Program-made: the position numbers and the translations under genes
The notes under the pieces: generated by a model
Told to the model about the DNA's origin: nothing
The model's database searches: none
Seen by the model: only the letters and a program-made list of their open reading frames with translations
In this document: one piece after another, positions 43,828 to 52,767 of the stretch
Layout: each line of letters opens with the position of its first letter
How positions within the stretch are numbered: position 1 is the first letter of the stretch
Assembly (NCBI GenBank): GCA_029565065.1
Contig: JAKQOW010000011.1
Coordinates: 44,786-108,785, forward strand
DNA: 64,000 nucleotides
Reading direction: 5' to 3'
Source of the DNA: Acidobacteriota bacterium
GTDB taxonomy: Bacteria > Acidobacteriota > JAAYUB01

Positions 43828-46287
43828 TCAGTAGACCATCACCCGAACCGTATCGCTGGCGACGCCGCCCTTGCCGTCAAAGACCTGGAGGCTGAAGACG
43901 TACGTGCCGGTGACAGTGACATCGAAGGTGGTGACGGCGCTGGTAGGCGCCGACAGGGTAACGACCGGCCCGTCCAGCTGCTGCCACAGGAAGGTCAACG
44001 GATCGCCGTCGGGATCGTACGATGTCGAGCCATCCAGGCTGTAGGTGCCGAGGCGACGGCTGATCTGATCGGAGCCGGCATAGGCGACCGGCGGCGAGTT
44101 GGGCGTGATCACCTGAACAACCGCATAGGCCAGAATTTCCGCGCCGCTGCTGCTGGTGGCGATCAGCGTGTAGGTGGTACTGGCCGTGGGCGCGACCATC
44201 AGGCTGCCTTCGGCCTGGACCGCCCCGATGCCCTCGATGCGGACGGCGGTGGCGTTGCTTACCTTCCAGCTCAGCCGGGACTGCTGGCCGGGACTGATCT
44301 GGGTGGGTTCGGCGATGAAGAACAGGATCTGCGCGTCGGCGACGGTGATGACCACCGTGGCCCGGACTTCCTGCCCCGGTGCACGGGCGATCAGCACGTA
44401 TTCCTGCGTGGCCGCCGGCGCCACATAGGTGGTTCCCTCGGTGGACACGGGGCCGATGCCCTCGATTTCCACCGACTCGGCGTGCAGGACCTTCCAACTC
44501 AGGCGGGACTGCTGGCCGGGGCTGATCACCGCCGGGTCGGCCAGGAAGAACAGGATCTCGACGTTCTCGATCTTCCGGGTGGTGACCACGACGTCATCCA
44601 CCGCGTAGGCGGCGCCGGTGTCGGTCACGCGCAGCCGGAACACGTACACATGTCCGGACTCGGCGGTGAACGACGGGGTGGCGGTGTTCGCGCCGCTGAG
44701 CGAGACGGCGGGGCCCTGGACCTGGGTCCAGTGGAAGGCGATGGCGTCGCCGTCCGGATCGTAGGACGCGGTGCCGTCCAGAGCGATCACACCGGCGGGC
44801 ACATCGATCTGGTCGGGGCCGGCGTTGGCGATGGGCGCGTCGTTGCCGGTGCGGGCCATCCGGGTTCGGACGTCGTACTTGAGGCGGGGCACATCCACCG
44901 GCACCACCTCGGCCACCTCGCCGCGGATCGGCTGTTTCCAGGCGCCGTAGCGGATGCCGGCGGCGTAGCGGCCGGTGGTCTCGTCGCTGAGCATGGATTC
45001 GTTCCAGCTGCCTTCGACGAACCAGCTCCAGTTGTCTCCCAACGGCCGCAGCAGGCGCACCAGTCCGCCCGCCCGGCTGGCCAGCTCGCCGCGATCGATG
45101 TAGCCCACGTTCCCCTCGAGCATGAACCGGGCCGGTAGGTCAACCTGGGCGGTGACGCCGTACTGGTTCAGCGTGTTCAGGTAGGTTTCGCGGAACACGT
45201 GGTTCGAGATGTAGTCGCGGTCGATCACGCTCTCACCGAGCAGACCCTGGGTGGCGAATCCGCCGACGGAGCCCCAGTCGAACAGGTACTCGGCAATCAC
45301 GCTGCCCTGGGCCAGGGTGCCGCCGTCGGCATAATCGTCCAGCTCCACGCGCTTGAGCGAGGCGAACGCGCCGGCCTGGAACCGCTTGTACCGCGTGACC
45401 AGGCCCAGGTCGAACTGGAACTCCTGCCGTTCGGGATACAGCAGGTATTCGCCCTGGCCTTGCAGCGCCAGGCTCGGGGTGAAGCGGTGGAAGTAGCGGG
45501 CGCTCACGCTGCCGGTGAGGTCGCCATCTTCGGTGGCTCCCAGATCAAAGCCCAGCAATCCCAGGTCGCCCCACGCCATCTTCAACGGCGCGGCGGGCGC
45601 CTCGGCCAGAGCCGGTGTGGCCACCGGGACCGGCGGCGGGAGCGGCGGCGGTACCGACTTGGCCTGATCCCGCATCCGGGCGAGCTCATCTTCGAGCCGT
45701 GCCTGACGGTCCCTGAGCTGCTGGAGCTCGCCGAGGATCTTGTCGAGGTCAGCCAGTTTGTTCAGGATCGCGTCCTGCTTCTGGCCCAGCTCGGCCAGCT
45801 TGTCCTTGCAGGTGTCCTGCTGCAACTGCTGGATCACGCCGCTGATGGGCACGTCGCGCTTGAGGATTTCCTTCACGCCGTCCTTCATCCGGTACAGCGT
45901 GAACACCACCCGCCGGTTGATGAACCGGCCTTCGGGCGTTTCGTTCTCGGCCTTGGGTTCGCGTCTTCCTTTGCCGGTAACTTCCACCTGATCAGGGCGG
46001 GCGCCGTATTTGACCAGGAAGTCGCGGACCGCGGTCGCCCGCTTGATGGCCAGCTGGTCATTGTAGCGGTCGGACCCCACGACGTCGCAGTGCCCCTCGA
46101 CCAGCAGGCGGAGATCGGGACTCTTGCCGAGGAGGTCGGCCACCTCGAGCATGGACGGGAATCCGTCCACAAGGACAGATGAATTGAAGACGAAGTTGAC
46201 TTCCTCCCAGTCGTTCTTGTCCACCGGCAGCGCCCAGGCGCCCAGAACCAGCAGAACGAGCAGGCAGGACCACGTTGAACGTTTCAC
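43828..46287 (-). CDS. OmpA-family outer-membrane protein with N-terminal OmpA domain, beta-barrel-like middle and PKD/Ig tail
   Basis: An 819-residue exported protein. After the signal peptide comes an OmpA/Pal peptidoglycan-binding domain (residues about 28-135: LLVEGHCDVVGSDRYNDQLA, FINRRVVFT), a coiled coil (about 155-205, ILGELQQLRDRQARLEDELA), a Pro-rich linker and about 230 residues of alternating aromatic beta strands that look like a barrel (FQFDLGLVTRYKRFQAGAF). The rest has a PKD-like module (LDGTASYDPDGDAIAFHW), two tandem related modules (ILFF and SPGQQSRLSWKV in each), and a final PKD-like module. The OmpA domain being at the N-terminus rather than the C-terminus is unusual. No genes are coupled to it. 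Confidence 0.85.
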   Translation of the reverse strand: MKRSTWSCLLVLLVLGAWALPVDKNDWEEVNFVFNSSVLVDGFPSMLEVADLLGKSPDLRLLVEGHCDVVGSDRYNDQLAIKRATAVRDFLVKYGARPDQVEVTGKGRREPKAENETPEGRFINRRVVFTLYRMKDGVKEILKRDVPISGVIQQLQQDTCKDKLAELGQKQDAILNKLADLDKILGELQQLRDRQARLEDELARMRDQAKSVPPPLPPPVPVATPALAEAPAAPLKMAWGDLGLLGFDLGATEDGDLTGSVSARYFHRFTPSLALQGQGEYLLYPERQEFQFDLGLVTRYKRFQAGAFASLKRVELDDYADGGTLAQGSVIAEYLFDWGSVGGFATQGLLGESVIDRDYISNHVFRETYLNTLNQYGVTAQVDLPARFMLEGNVGYIDRGELASRAGGLVRLLRPLGDNWSWFVEGSWNESMLSDETTGRYAAGIRYGAWKQPIRGEVAEVVPVDVPRLKYDVRTRMARTGNDAPIANAGPDQIDVPAGVIALDGTASYDPDGDAIAFHWTQVQGPAVSLSGANTATPSFTAESGHVYVFRLRVTDTGAAYAVDDVVVTTRKIENVEILFFLADPAVISPGQQSRLSWKVLHAESVEIEGIGPVSTEGTTYVAPAATQEYVLIARAPGQEVRATVVITVADAQILFFIAEPTQISPGQQSRLSWKVSNATAVRIEGIGAVQAEGSLMVAPTASTTYTLIATSSSGAEILAYAVVQVITPNSPPVAYAGSDQISRRLGTYSLDGSTSYDPDGDPLTFLWQQLDGPVVTLSAPTSAVTTFDVTVTGTYVFSLQVFDGKGGVASDTVRVMVY
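44105..44562 (-). repeat. Tandem duplication of a 76-residue module inside the OmpA-family gene
   Basis: The unit encoded by 44335-44562 and the one by about 44105-44334 share ILFF, ISPGQQSRLSWKV, EGIG and VAP in the same order and spacing, showing an internal duplication that has since diverged. Confidence 0.8.
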
Positions 46288-46461
46288 AGCTCCTCCTTAT
46301 GCCAATCAAAGATAGTGCGGTTTCAACCCGAACAAAGGGAATTCGTGTCGTATACTAAGGATGCAACAATCGAGTCGATGTCGTAGAAACGTGCTGCTGT
46401 CCGCAAACGAACATTCGCACAGTATTTGCGATATTTTAGTCAAAGGAGGCCGGGTTTGTAA

Positions 46462-47643
46462 ATGATTCGTGAAAAAATCCAACAAGCAGTCGGCATCATG
46501 CAGGAGTTGAACATTGACGCCTGGCTGATCTTCGGCCGCGAGTCGCACACGTCGACGGATCCGTGCGGGCCGCTGGTCGTGGGCGCCGGTTATACCTGGG
46601 CCTCCGCGTTCATCATCACCCGGACCGGCCGGACCATCGCCATCGTCGGCAGCCTGGACGCCGCCGAGATCCAGAAGCGGGGCGACTACGCCACCGTGAT
46701 CACCTACGTGGGCGGGGTGCGCGATGCGCTCCGGCAGACGCTGACCGAGCTGGATCCGGCCACCATCGCCATCAATTACTCCTATGACGACGTCATGGCC
46801 GACGGACTGTCCCACGGTATGTACCTGCTGTTGGTGCGAAACCTGGAAGGGACACCGTACCCGGACCGGCTGGTGCCCTCGGAGCGCCTGATTGCCGCCT
46901 TGCGGGGCCGCAAGTCGCCCGAAGAGGTGCGCCGCATCCAGCGCGCCGTGACCGAGGCGGAAAAGATCTTCCAGGCGGTGACCGGCTTCATCCGGCCGGG
47001 CCGGACGGAACGGCAGATCCACGAGTTCGTGCTCCAGCGGGTCCGGGAAACGGGCTTCGAGCTGGCCTGGGACGAGGTGCACTGCCCCGCCGTGTTCACG
47101 GGTGTTCCGGATCATGGCGAGGCGCACACCGGGCCCACTGACAAGGCCGTGGAGCGGGGGCATGTGATCAACATGGATTTCGGGCTGCGCGTCGACGATT
47201 ACGTGTCCGACCTCCAGCGGACCTGGTACGTTCTGCGCGAGGGCGAGCACGAACCGCCGGAAAGCGTCCGGCGCGGATTCGACGCCGTGGTGGGCGCGAT
47301 CGCCCGCGCCGCCGAGGCCCTGAAGCCGGGGGTGGAAGGCTGGCGCATCGACGAGATCGCCCGCAACCACATCATGGCCTGCGGCTTCGACGAATTCAAG
47401 CACGCGCTGGGGCACCAGGTGGGTCGCTCGGCCCACGACGGCGCCGGCCTGCTCTGTCCGCGCTGGGAGCGTTACGGCCAGCTCCCGTATCTGAAGCTCG
47501 AGGCGGGGCAGGTCTACACTCTGGAGCCGCGGGTGCACATCGCCGGCCACGGCGTGGCCACGGTGGAGGAGATCGCGGTGGTGACGCCCGAGGGCGGCCG
47601 GTTCCTGTCGTCGTTTCAGCGGGAGCTTTGGATTATCCAGTGA
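46462..47643 (+). CDS. M24-family metallopeptidase (Xaa-Pro aminopeptidase-like)
   Basis: A 393-residue cytoplasmic protein with an N-terminal creatinase-like domain and a C-terminal pita-bread domain. The five metal ligands are visible: Asp in NMDFGLRVDDY, Asp in SDLQRTWY, His in ALGHQVGRSAHDG, Glu in YTLEPRV and Glu in ATVEEIAVV. The activity is inferred to be removal of N-terminal residues before proline, or a related dipeptidase reaction. AAAGGAGG lies 12 bases before the ATG, a slightly long spacing. It overlaps the convergent sirtuin gene by 11 bases. Confidence 0.88.
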   Translation: MIREKIQQAVGIMQELNIDAWLIFGRESHTSTDPCGPLVVGAGYTWASAFIITRTGRTIAIVGSLDAAEIQKRGDYATVITYVGGVRDALRQTLTELDPATIAINYSYDDVMADGLSHGMYLLLVRNLEGTPYPDRLVPSERLIAALRGRKSPEEVRRIQRAVTEAEKIFQAVTGFIRPGRTERQIHEFVLQRVRETGFELAWDEVHCPAVFTGVPDHGEAHTGPTDKAVERGHVINMDFGLRVDDYVSDLQRTWYVLREGEHEPPESVRRGFDAVVGAIARAAEALKPGVEGWRIDEIARNHIMACGFDEFKHALGHQVGRSAHDGAGLLCPRWERYGQLPYLKLEAGQVYTLEPRVHIAGHGVATVEEIAVVTPEGGRFLSSFQRELWIIQ

Positions 47644-48379
47644 TCCGTCGAGCGAGCTCGGCCATGGTGTGCGCGAATGGACCGGCGATGAAGTGATCGG
47701 TCAGGCCGTCGGTGAGCGTCGTGGGCCGGACATTGAGCTCCACGATCGTGGCGCCGGCCGCCTTGGCTTCATACGGGATAAGGCTGGCGGGCGCCACCTC
47801 GGCCGAGGTGCCCGCCACCAGCAGCACCCCGCATGTTCGGGCCAAGGCGAAGGCGTCCGTCAGCGCCGCTTCGGGAATCGCCTCGCCGAAAAACACGAAA
47901 TCCGGCTTGAAGATGCGGCCGCAGGCGCAACGCGGCACGGGGAGGGCGCGTACGGACGGGTCGTCGGTGGGGCACATCCGCCCGCAGCCGAGACAGACCA
48001 GCCGCCGCAGGCTGCCGTGAAACTCCACCACGCGGCGGGAACCGGCGGCCTGGTGCAGGCCGTCGATGTTCTGGGTGATCACCGCGTGTAGCACGCCGGC
48101 CGTTTCCAACTCGGCCAGGGCCCGGTGACCGGCGTTAGGCTGGACGCCGCCGTAGCTATCCAGGAGCTCGCGGACGAATGTCCAGACCTTCTCCGGATGT
48201 CGCTGGAACGCGGTCAGCGTGGCGTATTCCGCCACGTCATACCGATCCCATAATCCGCCGGGGGAACGGAAGTCGGGCAGGCCCGATTCCACCGACACGC
48301 CGGCGCCGGTGAACGCCAGATTGAATCGGGATCTTCGGAACGCGTTCGCGGCGCGATCCAGGATCTCTCCATCGTGCAT
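47633..48379 (-). CDS. cobB: Sir2-family NAD-dependent protein deacylase
   Basis: A 248-residue sirtuin that removes acyl groups from lysine using NAD. NAD-binding motifs are [20 protein letters not shown] and TQNIDGLH; the catalytic His is in VVEFHGSL. The zinc module has CLGCGRMC and then CAC, giving four or more Cys ligands. The class III signature (Ala-Tyr-Arg near the N-terminus) is not seen, so deacetylase rather than desuccinylase activity is more likely. GGAGG precedes the ATG. In bacteria such enzymes often regulate acetyl-CoA synthetase, which is not in this window. Confidence 0.92.
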   Translation of the reverse strand: MHDGEILDRAANAFRRSRFNLAFTGAGVSVESGLPDFRSPGGLWDRYDVAEYATLTAFQRHPEKVWTFVRELLDSYGGVQPNAGHRALAELETAGVLHAVITQNIDGLHQAAGSRRVVEFHGSLRRLVCLGCGRMCPTDDPSVRALPVPRCACGRIFKPDFVFFGEAIPEAALTDAFALARTCGVLLVAGTSAEVAPASLIPYEAKAAGATIVELNVRPTTLTDGLTDHFIAGPFAHTMAELARRITG

Positions 48380-48481
48380 ACCTGCCTCCGCGGTCGCAGA
48401 CGCCGACCGCCATGATATCGAAAATTAGCCCCGGGCGGCAACCGGGATCCGCCGTCGGCCGGAAACGCCGGCCCGGCCGCG

Positions 48482-48510
48482 TTGCAACAGGCGGGGCTTT
48501 CCAGTATACT
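48482..48510 (+). promoter_or_regulatory. Promoter for moaA (TTGCAA-17-TATACT)
   Basis: TTGCAA (48482-48487), a 17-base spacer and TATACT (48505-48510) predict a start near 48517, only 11 bases before the moaA ATG. The short leader leaves room for only a minimal ribosome site. No Mo-cofactor riboswitch fits in so short a leader. Confidence 0.6.
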
Positions 48511-48527
48511 GCCCGGGGACACGGACG

Positions 48528-49532
48528 ATGACGCACGCACCCACGCCACTGGCCGACCACCACAACCGGCTCATCAATTACCTCCGGATCTCGATCACCG
48601 ACCGGTGCAATTTCCGCTGCCAGTACTGCATGCCGGCGGAAGGCATTCCGTTGCTGAACCACGCCGACATCCTGACCTACGAGGAAATCCTGCGCTGCGC
48701 GCGGATCGCCGTCTCGCTGGGCATCCGGAAAATCCGGGTCACCGGCGGCGAGCCCCTCGTCCGCCGGGGCGTGGTGCCCCTGCTGGCCGAACTGTCCCGG
48801 CTGTCCGGCCTTGCCGACCTCAGCCTGACGACCAACGGCGCGTTGCTGGGGCAATATGCGGCGTCGCTTCGGGCCGCCGGCCTCCACCGGGTCAATGTCA
48901 GCCTGGACACGTTGCGGCCGGAGCGGTTTGCGGCCATCACCCGACAGCCCGCCCTGGCGAGCGTGCTCGAAGGCATCCGAGCGGCTGAGGCGGCCGGTCT
49001 GAATCCCGTCAAGCTCAACGTGGTCACCATGCGGAGCGTCAACCTGGACGAGATCGCGGATTTTGCAGCCATGACGTTGCACCATGCCTTTGAGATCCGC
49101 TTCATCGAACTGATGCCCGTGGGGGGCCACGCCTATTGGGATCCCGCCCAGCTGGTGACGGGCGAGGAGGTGCTCCGGATCCTCAACGAGCGCTACGAAC
49201 TGGCGCCGCTGGATGACCCGGCGGGGGCGCCGGTGTCCGACCGCCTCTTCCAGATTCGGGGCGCGGCCGGGCGGATCGGACTGATCAGCCCCATGACCGA
49301 CCACTTCTGCCGGCGCTGCAACCGGCTTCGCCTGACCCCGGACGGCAAGCTCCGCACCTGCCTGTTCCACGAAGCGGAAGTGGATCTGCGCCGGCTGCTG
49401 CGGGCGGGCATCGACGATGAGGCGCTGGCCGGCGTGTTCCGGTCGGCGGCGGCCCAGAAGCCGGCGGGGCCGGCGGGTGTCATCGGCGGTGTGTGGAAGT
49501 GCACGTCGGCCATGTCCCGCATCGGCGGGTGA
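48528..49532 (+). CDS. moaA: GTP 3',8-cyclase MoaA (molybdenum/tungsten cofactor synthesis)
   Basis: A 334-residue radical-SAM enzyme that converts GTP to the cyclic precursor of molybdopterin. The radical-SAM cluster is CNFRCQYC, the SAM-binding block is VTGGEPLVRRG, and the second Fe-S cluster uses CRRCNRLRL and the later C in LRTCLF. The C-terminus ends in Gly-Gly (MSRIGG), needed for activity in known MoaA proteins. It heads a run with tupB and tupC, linking cofactor synthesis with tungstate import. Confidence 0.96.
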   Translation: MTHAPTPLADHHNRLINYLRISITDRCNFRCQYCMPAEGIPLLNHADILTYEEILRCARIAVSLGIRKIRVTGGEPLVRRGVVPLLAELSRLSGLADLSLTTNGALLGQYAASLRAAGLHRVNVSLDTLRPERFAAITRQPALASVLEGIRAAEAAGLNPVKLNVVTMRSVNLDEIADFAAMTLHHAFEIRFIELMPVGGHAYWDPAQLVTGEEVLRILNERYELAPLDDPAGAPVSDRLFQIRGAAGRIGLISPMTDHFCRRCNRLRLTPDGKLRTCLFHEAEVDLRRLLRAGIDDEALAGVFRSAAAQKPAGPAGVIGGVWKCTSAMSRIGG

Positions 49533-49567
49533 CCGGCTGGTTTAATCTCCGTGGCGAGGAAGGGCGC

Positions 49568-50266
49568 GTGGATTTTTTGAAGGAGGCGCTGGTCAGGGCG
49601 GTTCGGCTGATCGTCACGGGTGACGCCGACCTCTACAGCGCGCTCTGGATCTCGCTGACGGTCAGCCTGGCGGCCATCACGGCGGCCACGCTGTTCGCGG
49701 TGCCCGCCGGATTCGCGCTGGGCACCTGCCGGTTTCCCGGCCGCCGGATCATCCTGACGATCTGCCAGACCCTCATGGCGGTGCCCACCGTGGTGGTGGG
49801 CCTGTTGTTGTACGCGATGCTCTTTCGTCAGGGCCCCCTCGGTTCGCTGGGTCTGCTGTTCACGCCGACCGCCATGGCCATCGGTCAAACGGTGCTGATT
49901 CTTCCCCTGCTGGTGTCCCTGATCAGCGCGGCGTTGGAGCAGGCGGATCCCCGACTGCGCGAGGAAGCCTGGTCGCTGGGCGCAGGTCGCCGCCAGCAGC
50001 TCTGGCTGCTTCTGCACCACTGCCGGATCCCGCTGGCCGTGGCGGTGTTCTCCGCCCTGAGCCGGGCGATCTCGGAGGTGGGCAGCGCGATGATGATTGG
50101 CGGGAACATCCGCGGCTACACCCGGAACATCACGACGGCGATCGCCCTGGAAACCAGCAAGGGGGAGTTCGCCCTCGGGATCGGGCTCGGATTCATCCTG
50201 CTGGCGGTGGCGCTGGCGCTGAACGCCCTGAGCGTCATCCTGCGCCGGAGGTTCCGTGCTCTCTAG
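49568..50266 (+). CDS. tupB: Tungstate ABC transporter permease
   Basis: A 232-residue inner-membrane permease. The GTG at 49568 follows GAGGAAGG; the longer open frame starting inside moaA is rejected because TupB proteins are about 230 residues. The block AISEVGSAMMIGGNIRGYTR with NITTAIALETSKGEFALG is characteristic of tungstate (TupB) permeases and differs from ModB. It overlaps tupC by 11 bases. Tungstate could feed tungsten enzymes that use the cofactor made via moaA. Confidence 0.9.
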   Translation: MDFLKEALVRAVRLIVTGDADLYSALWISLTVSLAAITAATLFAVPAGFALGTCRFPGRRIILTICQTLMAVPTVVVGLLLYAMLFRQGPLGSLGLLFTPTAMAIGQTVLILPLLVSLISAALEQADPRLREEAWSLGAGRRQQLWLLLHHCRIPLAVAVFSALSRAISEVGSAMMIGGNIRGYTRNITTAIALETSKGEFALGIGLGFILLAVALALNALSVILRRRFRAL

Positions 50267-51260
50267 GATCACTCTCGATGACGTCGGTGTCCGCCGCAAC
50301 GGATCGGAGCTGTTCCGCGTGCCGCAGCTGGCCGTCACCGGCGGCCGCATCCTGGCCATCCTCGGGGAGAATGGCAGCGGCAAGACCACGCTCCTCCGGT
50401 TGCTGGCGGGGCTGGAGCGCGATTTCAGCGGTGCCATCCGTTACGATGAGGCACCGCCGGCCGCCTATTTTCAGGGGCGCAACCAGCCGCGCGACCTGCT
50501 GCTGCTGGCGCAGGAGCCGGTGTTGTTCGACTTCTCGGTGGAGCGCAACCTGGCGTACGGCCTGCGCCTTGCCGGCTTGTCCCCGCGGGAGGCGCACGCG
50601 CGTGTCGCCGGCGTCCTCGGACGACTGAATCTGGAGGCGCTGGCGAAGCGACGCGCGACCCGGCTGTCGGGGGGGGAAAAGCGGCGGGTGGCCCTGGCCC
50701 GGGTGCTGGCGATGGCGCCGCGGTTCCTGTTGCTCGATGAACCCTTCGCCGACGTCGATCCCGTCAACCGGGAGCTGCTGGAAACCGTGCTGCTGGAACA
50801 GGTCCGGCAGCTGGGCGCGGCGGTGGTGTTCACGACCCACCAGGAAGAGATCGCGATCCGCTTGACGGACGAGATCGTCCAGATCGCCGGGCGCCGGCTG
50901 GTGCCGTATCATCCCCGGAACGTGCTGCGCGGCACGGCCAGCCAGGAAAACCGGCAGTTCTTCTTTCGGACGGGGAGCGTGACCCTGGAAATTCTGCCGT
51001 TCACCCGGCCGCCCGATCAGGTGCACATTCCGCCCACCGAGATCGTCGTCAGTCGCGAGGCCCTCCACAGCACCGCCCGCAATCAGTTGCGGGGAACGAT
51101 CCGCGCCACACGCCAGCAGGACGAGGCGGCGGATATCACGGTGGATTGCGGGATCTGCCTGGAGGCCCGAATCACCCTGCGGTCGCTGCAGGAGCACCGG
51201 TTGGTGGTGGGGGACGAGGTCTACTTGAATTTCAAGACTTCGGCGGTTCGCTGGGTGTAA
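50256..51260 (+). CDS. tupC: Tungstate ABC transporter ATP-binding protein
   Basis: A 334-residue ABC ATPase starting at GTG 50256 with CGGAGG upstream, overlapping the tupB end. Walker A is LGENGSGKTTLL, the signature is LSGGEKRRVALARVL, Walker B is FLLLDEPFADVD, and the H-loop is TTHQEE. The C-terminal about 100 residues form a TOBE/molybdate-binding-like domain (RNQLRGTIRATRQ, VGDEVYLNFKTSAVRW) that could bind oxyanion and provide feedback. The binding protein tupA is not in the window. Confidence 0.88.
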   Translation: MLSRITLDDVGVRRNGSELFRVPQLAVTGGRILAILGENGSGKTTLLRLLAGLERDFSGAIRYDEAPPAAYFQGRNQPRDLLLLAQEPVLFDFSVERNLAYGLRLAGLSPREAHARVAGVLGRLNLEALAKRRATRLSGGEKRRVALARVLAMAPRFLLLDEPFADVDPVNRELLETVLLEQVRQLGAAVVFTTHQEEIAIRLTDEIVQIAGRRLVPYHPRNVLRGTASQENRQFFFRTGSVTLEILPFTRPPDQVHIPPTEIVVSREALHSTARNQLRGTIRATRQQDEAADITVDCGICLEARITLRSLQEHRLVVGDEVYLNFKTSAVRWV

Positions 51261-51288
51261 TCGCCGGGTTTCATTGGAAAATCCGGCC

Positions 51289-52746
51289 TCAGGGCTGAAC
51301 CACCAAGCGCTGTCCTACCCGAATGGTGTTGTCCGGCAGCTTGTTCCACTGGCGGAGTTGGGCCACCGTCACCTTGTGGTTCACCGCGATGCGATACAGT
51401 GTTTCGCCGGCCTGGACGCGGTGGATTTTCCGTCCGGCTGCGGCCGGCGCGGCGGGAGCCGGTACGACTGACGCGGCGGGAGCCGGTGCGGCCGGCGCGG
51501 CGGGGGTGACAATCGGCGCCGCATCGCCCGACGCGGCCGTATCCGGGGTTTCGGCGGGCGGCAGCTTCAGGCGAAAACCGGCGGGGAATGACAGCTTGGC
51601 GGCGGCCCGGGACCGGATCACGGCCGGGTTGAAATCCAGCATGACGTCGGCGGGGACCCGGTACTGCTTTTGCAGCTGGGCGAAGGTGGCGCTGCGGGAG
51701 AGGTGAATCTCGCGGAACTCCCAGGGCGACGCCTGGACAAGGTCGGGAAAATAGCGTTCCGGTTGCCGCAGGATCCGCAGCGAAGCCAAAAATTCCGGGT
51801 AATAGTTACGCGAGGCAAATCCGAACTGGCCCGAGGAGTAGTAGCGGATGATGGTGGGCGGGTCCGAACCCAACCGCTGTTGGGCCCGGAGAATGCCGTT
51901 GGTGCCATGATTGTAGGCCATCACCGCCAACGGCCAGCTTCCCAGCTTGCGGTGGGCGTCCCGCAAAAACTTGACGGCGCCGTAGGTGGCGAGCAACGGG
52001 TCCAGCCGTTCATCGAAATTTCGGTTGACGCGGAGGAACACACGGCCGGTGGAGCGGATGAATTGCCACACGCCCGTGGCGCCCTTGCGGGAACGGGAAT
52101 CTTCCCGGAACGACGACTCGAAAAAAGGGATCGCCAGGATCTCTTCGGGGATTCCGTTGGCGCGGAAAATCGTCTGCATGTGCGGGTAGTAGCGCCCGGC
52201 GCGCCGCCAGCCGGCCGCGAACTCCTCGCGGATGCCGCGCTGCGACCGCAACCGGCCGGCCAGCTCGCGCAGCTCCGCGGCGGCGGGCGGGCGGCCCAGC
52301 CTGCCGCCGACAACGGCCAGGACCCGAGCCGTCGCCGGATCCGGCGGGTCGCCGGACTCGATGCGCCCGGCGGCATGGCGCAACAGTCCCTCCCAGTGTT
52401 CCAGGCGCGAGCGGACAGCCTGCTCCTGGGCTTTGGCGGCAGCCGGATCCCGAAGGAAATCGCCGTCGAGCTGCATGACTTCGTAGACCAGGCGCAGATC
52501 CTGGCGGTCGTGGATCAGTACCTGGTTCTGGCCCCAGCGCGTGAACACCTGCTCCCAGAAGTCCACCTGATCGCTCAAGCCGTTTTCGGAAAACAAGGCG
52601 TTTGCGGGCGCGGCCGGGATCGCGTGTGGCAGGAATAACAGGCAGACCGCCGCCACGAAGGCGACACCGATACGAAACCGGGGGCGGATTCGTCCGCCCC
52701 CGGCTGGGTGAGAGAACTTGATGTCGTGGATGACCAAGGTGGTCAC
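51289..52746 (-). CDS. MltD-like lytic transglycosylase with C-terminal LysM
   Basis: A 485-residue exported murein hydrolase. After a signal/anchor (IGVAFVAAVCLLFLPHAIPAA), a helical region leads to a lysozyme-like SLT domain with the catalytic Glu in FFESSFREDSRSRKGATG and typical VWQFIRSTGR, MAYNHGTNG blocks. A Pro/Ala-rich linker precedes one LysM repeat (GETLYRIAVNHKVTVAQLRQ). It cleaves peptidoglycan glycan strands. The start (GTG 52746) has a poor ribosome site; a downstream start is possible. It follows the parvulin gene by 22 bases and may be co-transcribed. Confidence 0.88.
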   Translation of the reverse strand: MTTLVIHDIKFSHPAGGGRIRPRFRIGVAFVAAVCLLFLPHAIPAAPANALFSENGLSDQVDFWEQVFTRWGQNQVLIHDRQDLRLVYEVMQLDGDFLRDPAAAKAQEQAVRSRLEHWEGLLRHAAGRIESGDPPDPATARVLAVVGGRLGRPPAAAELRELAGRLRSQRGIREEFAAGWRRAGRYYPHMQTIFRANGIPEEILAIPFFESSFREDSRSRKGATGVWQFIRSTGRVFLRVNRNFDERLDPLLATYGAVKFLRDAHRKLGSWPLAVMAYNHGTNGILRAQQRLGSDPPTIIRYYSSGQFGFASRNYYPEFLASLRILRQPERYFPDLVQASPWEFREIHLSRSATFAQLQKQYRVPADVMLDFNPAVIRSRAAAKLSFPAGFRLKLPPAETPDTAASGDAAPIVTPAAPAAPAPAASVVPAPAAPAAAGRKIHRVQAGETLYRIAVNHKVTVAQLRQWNKLPDNTIRVGQRLVVQP

Positions 52747-52767
52747 GCCGACGGATCGGACGACCCG

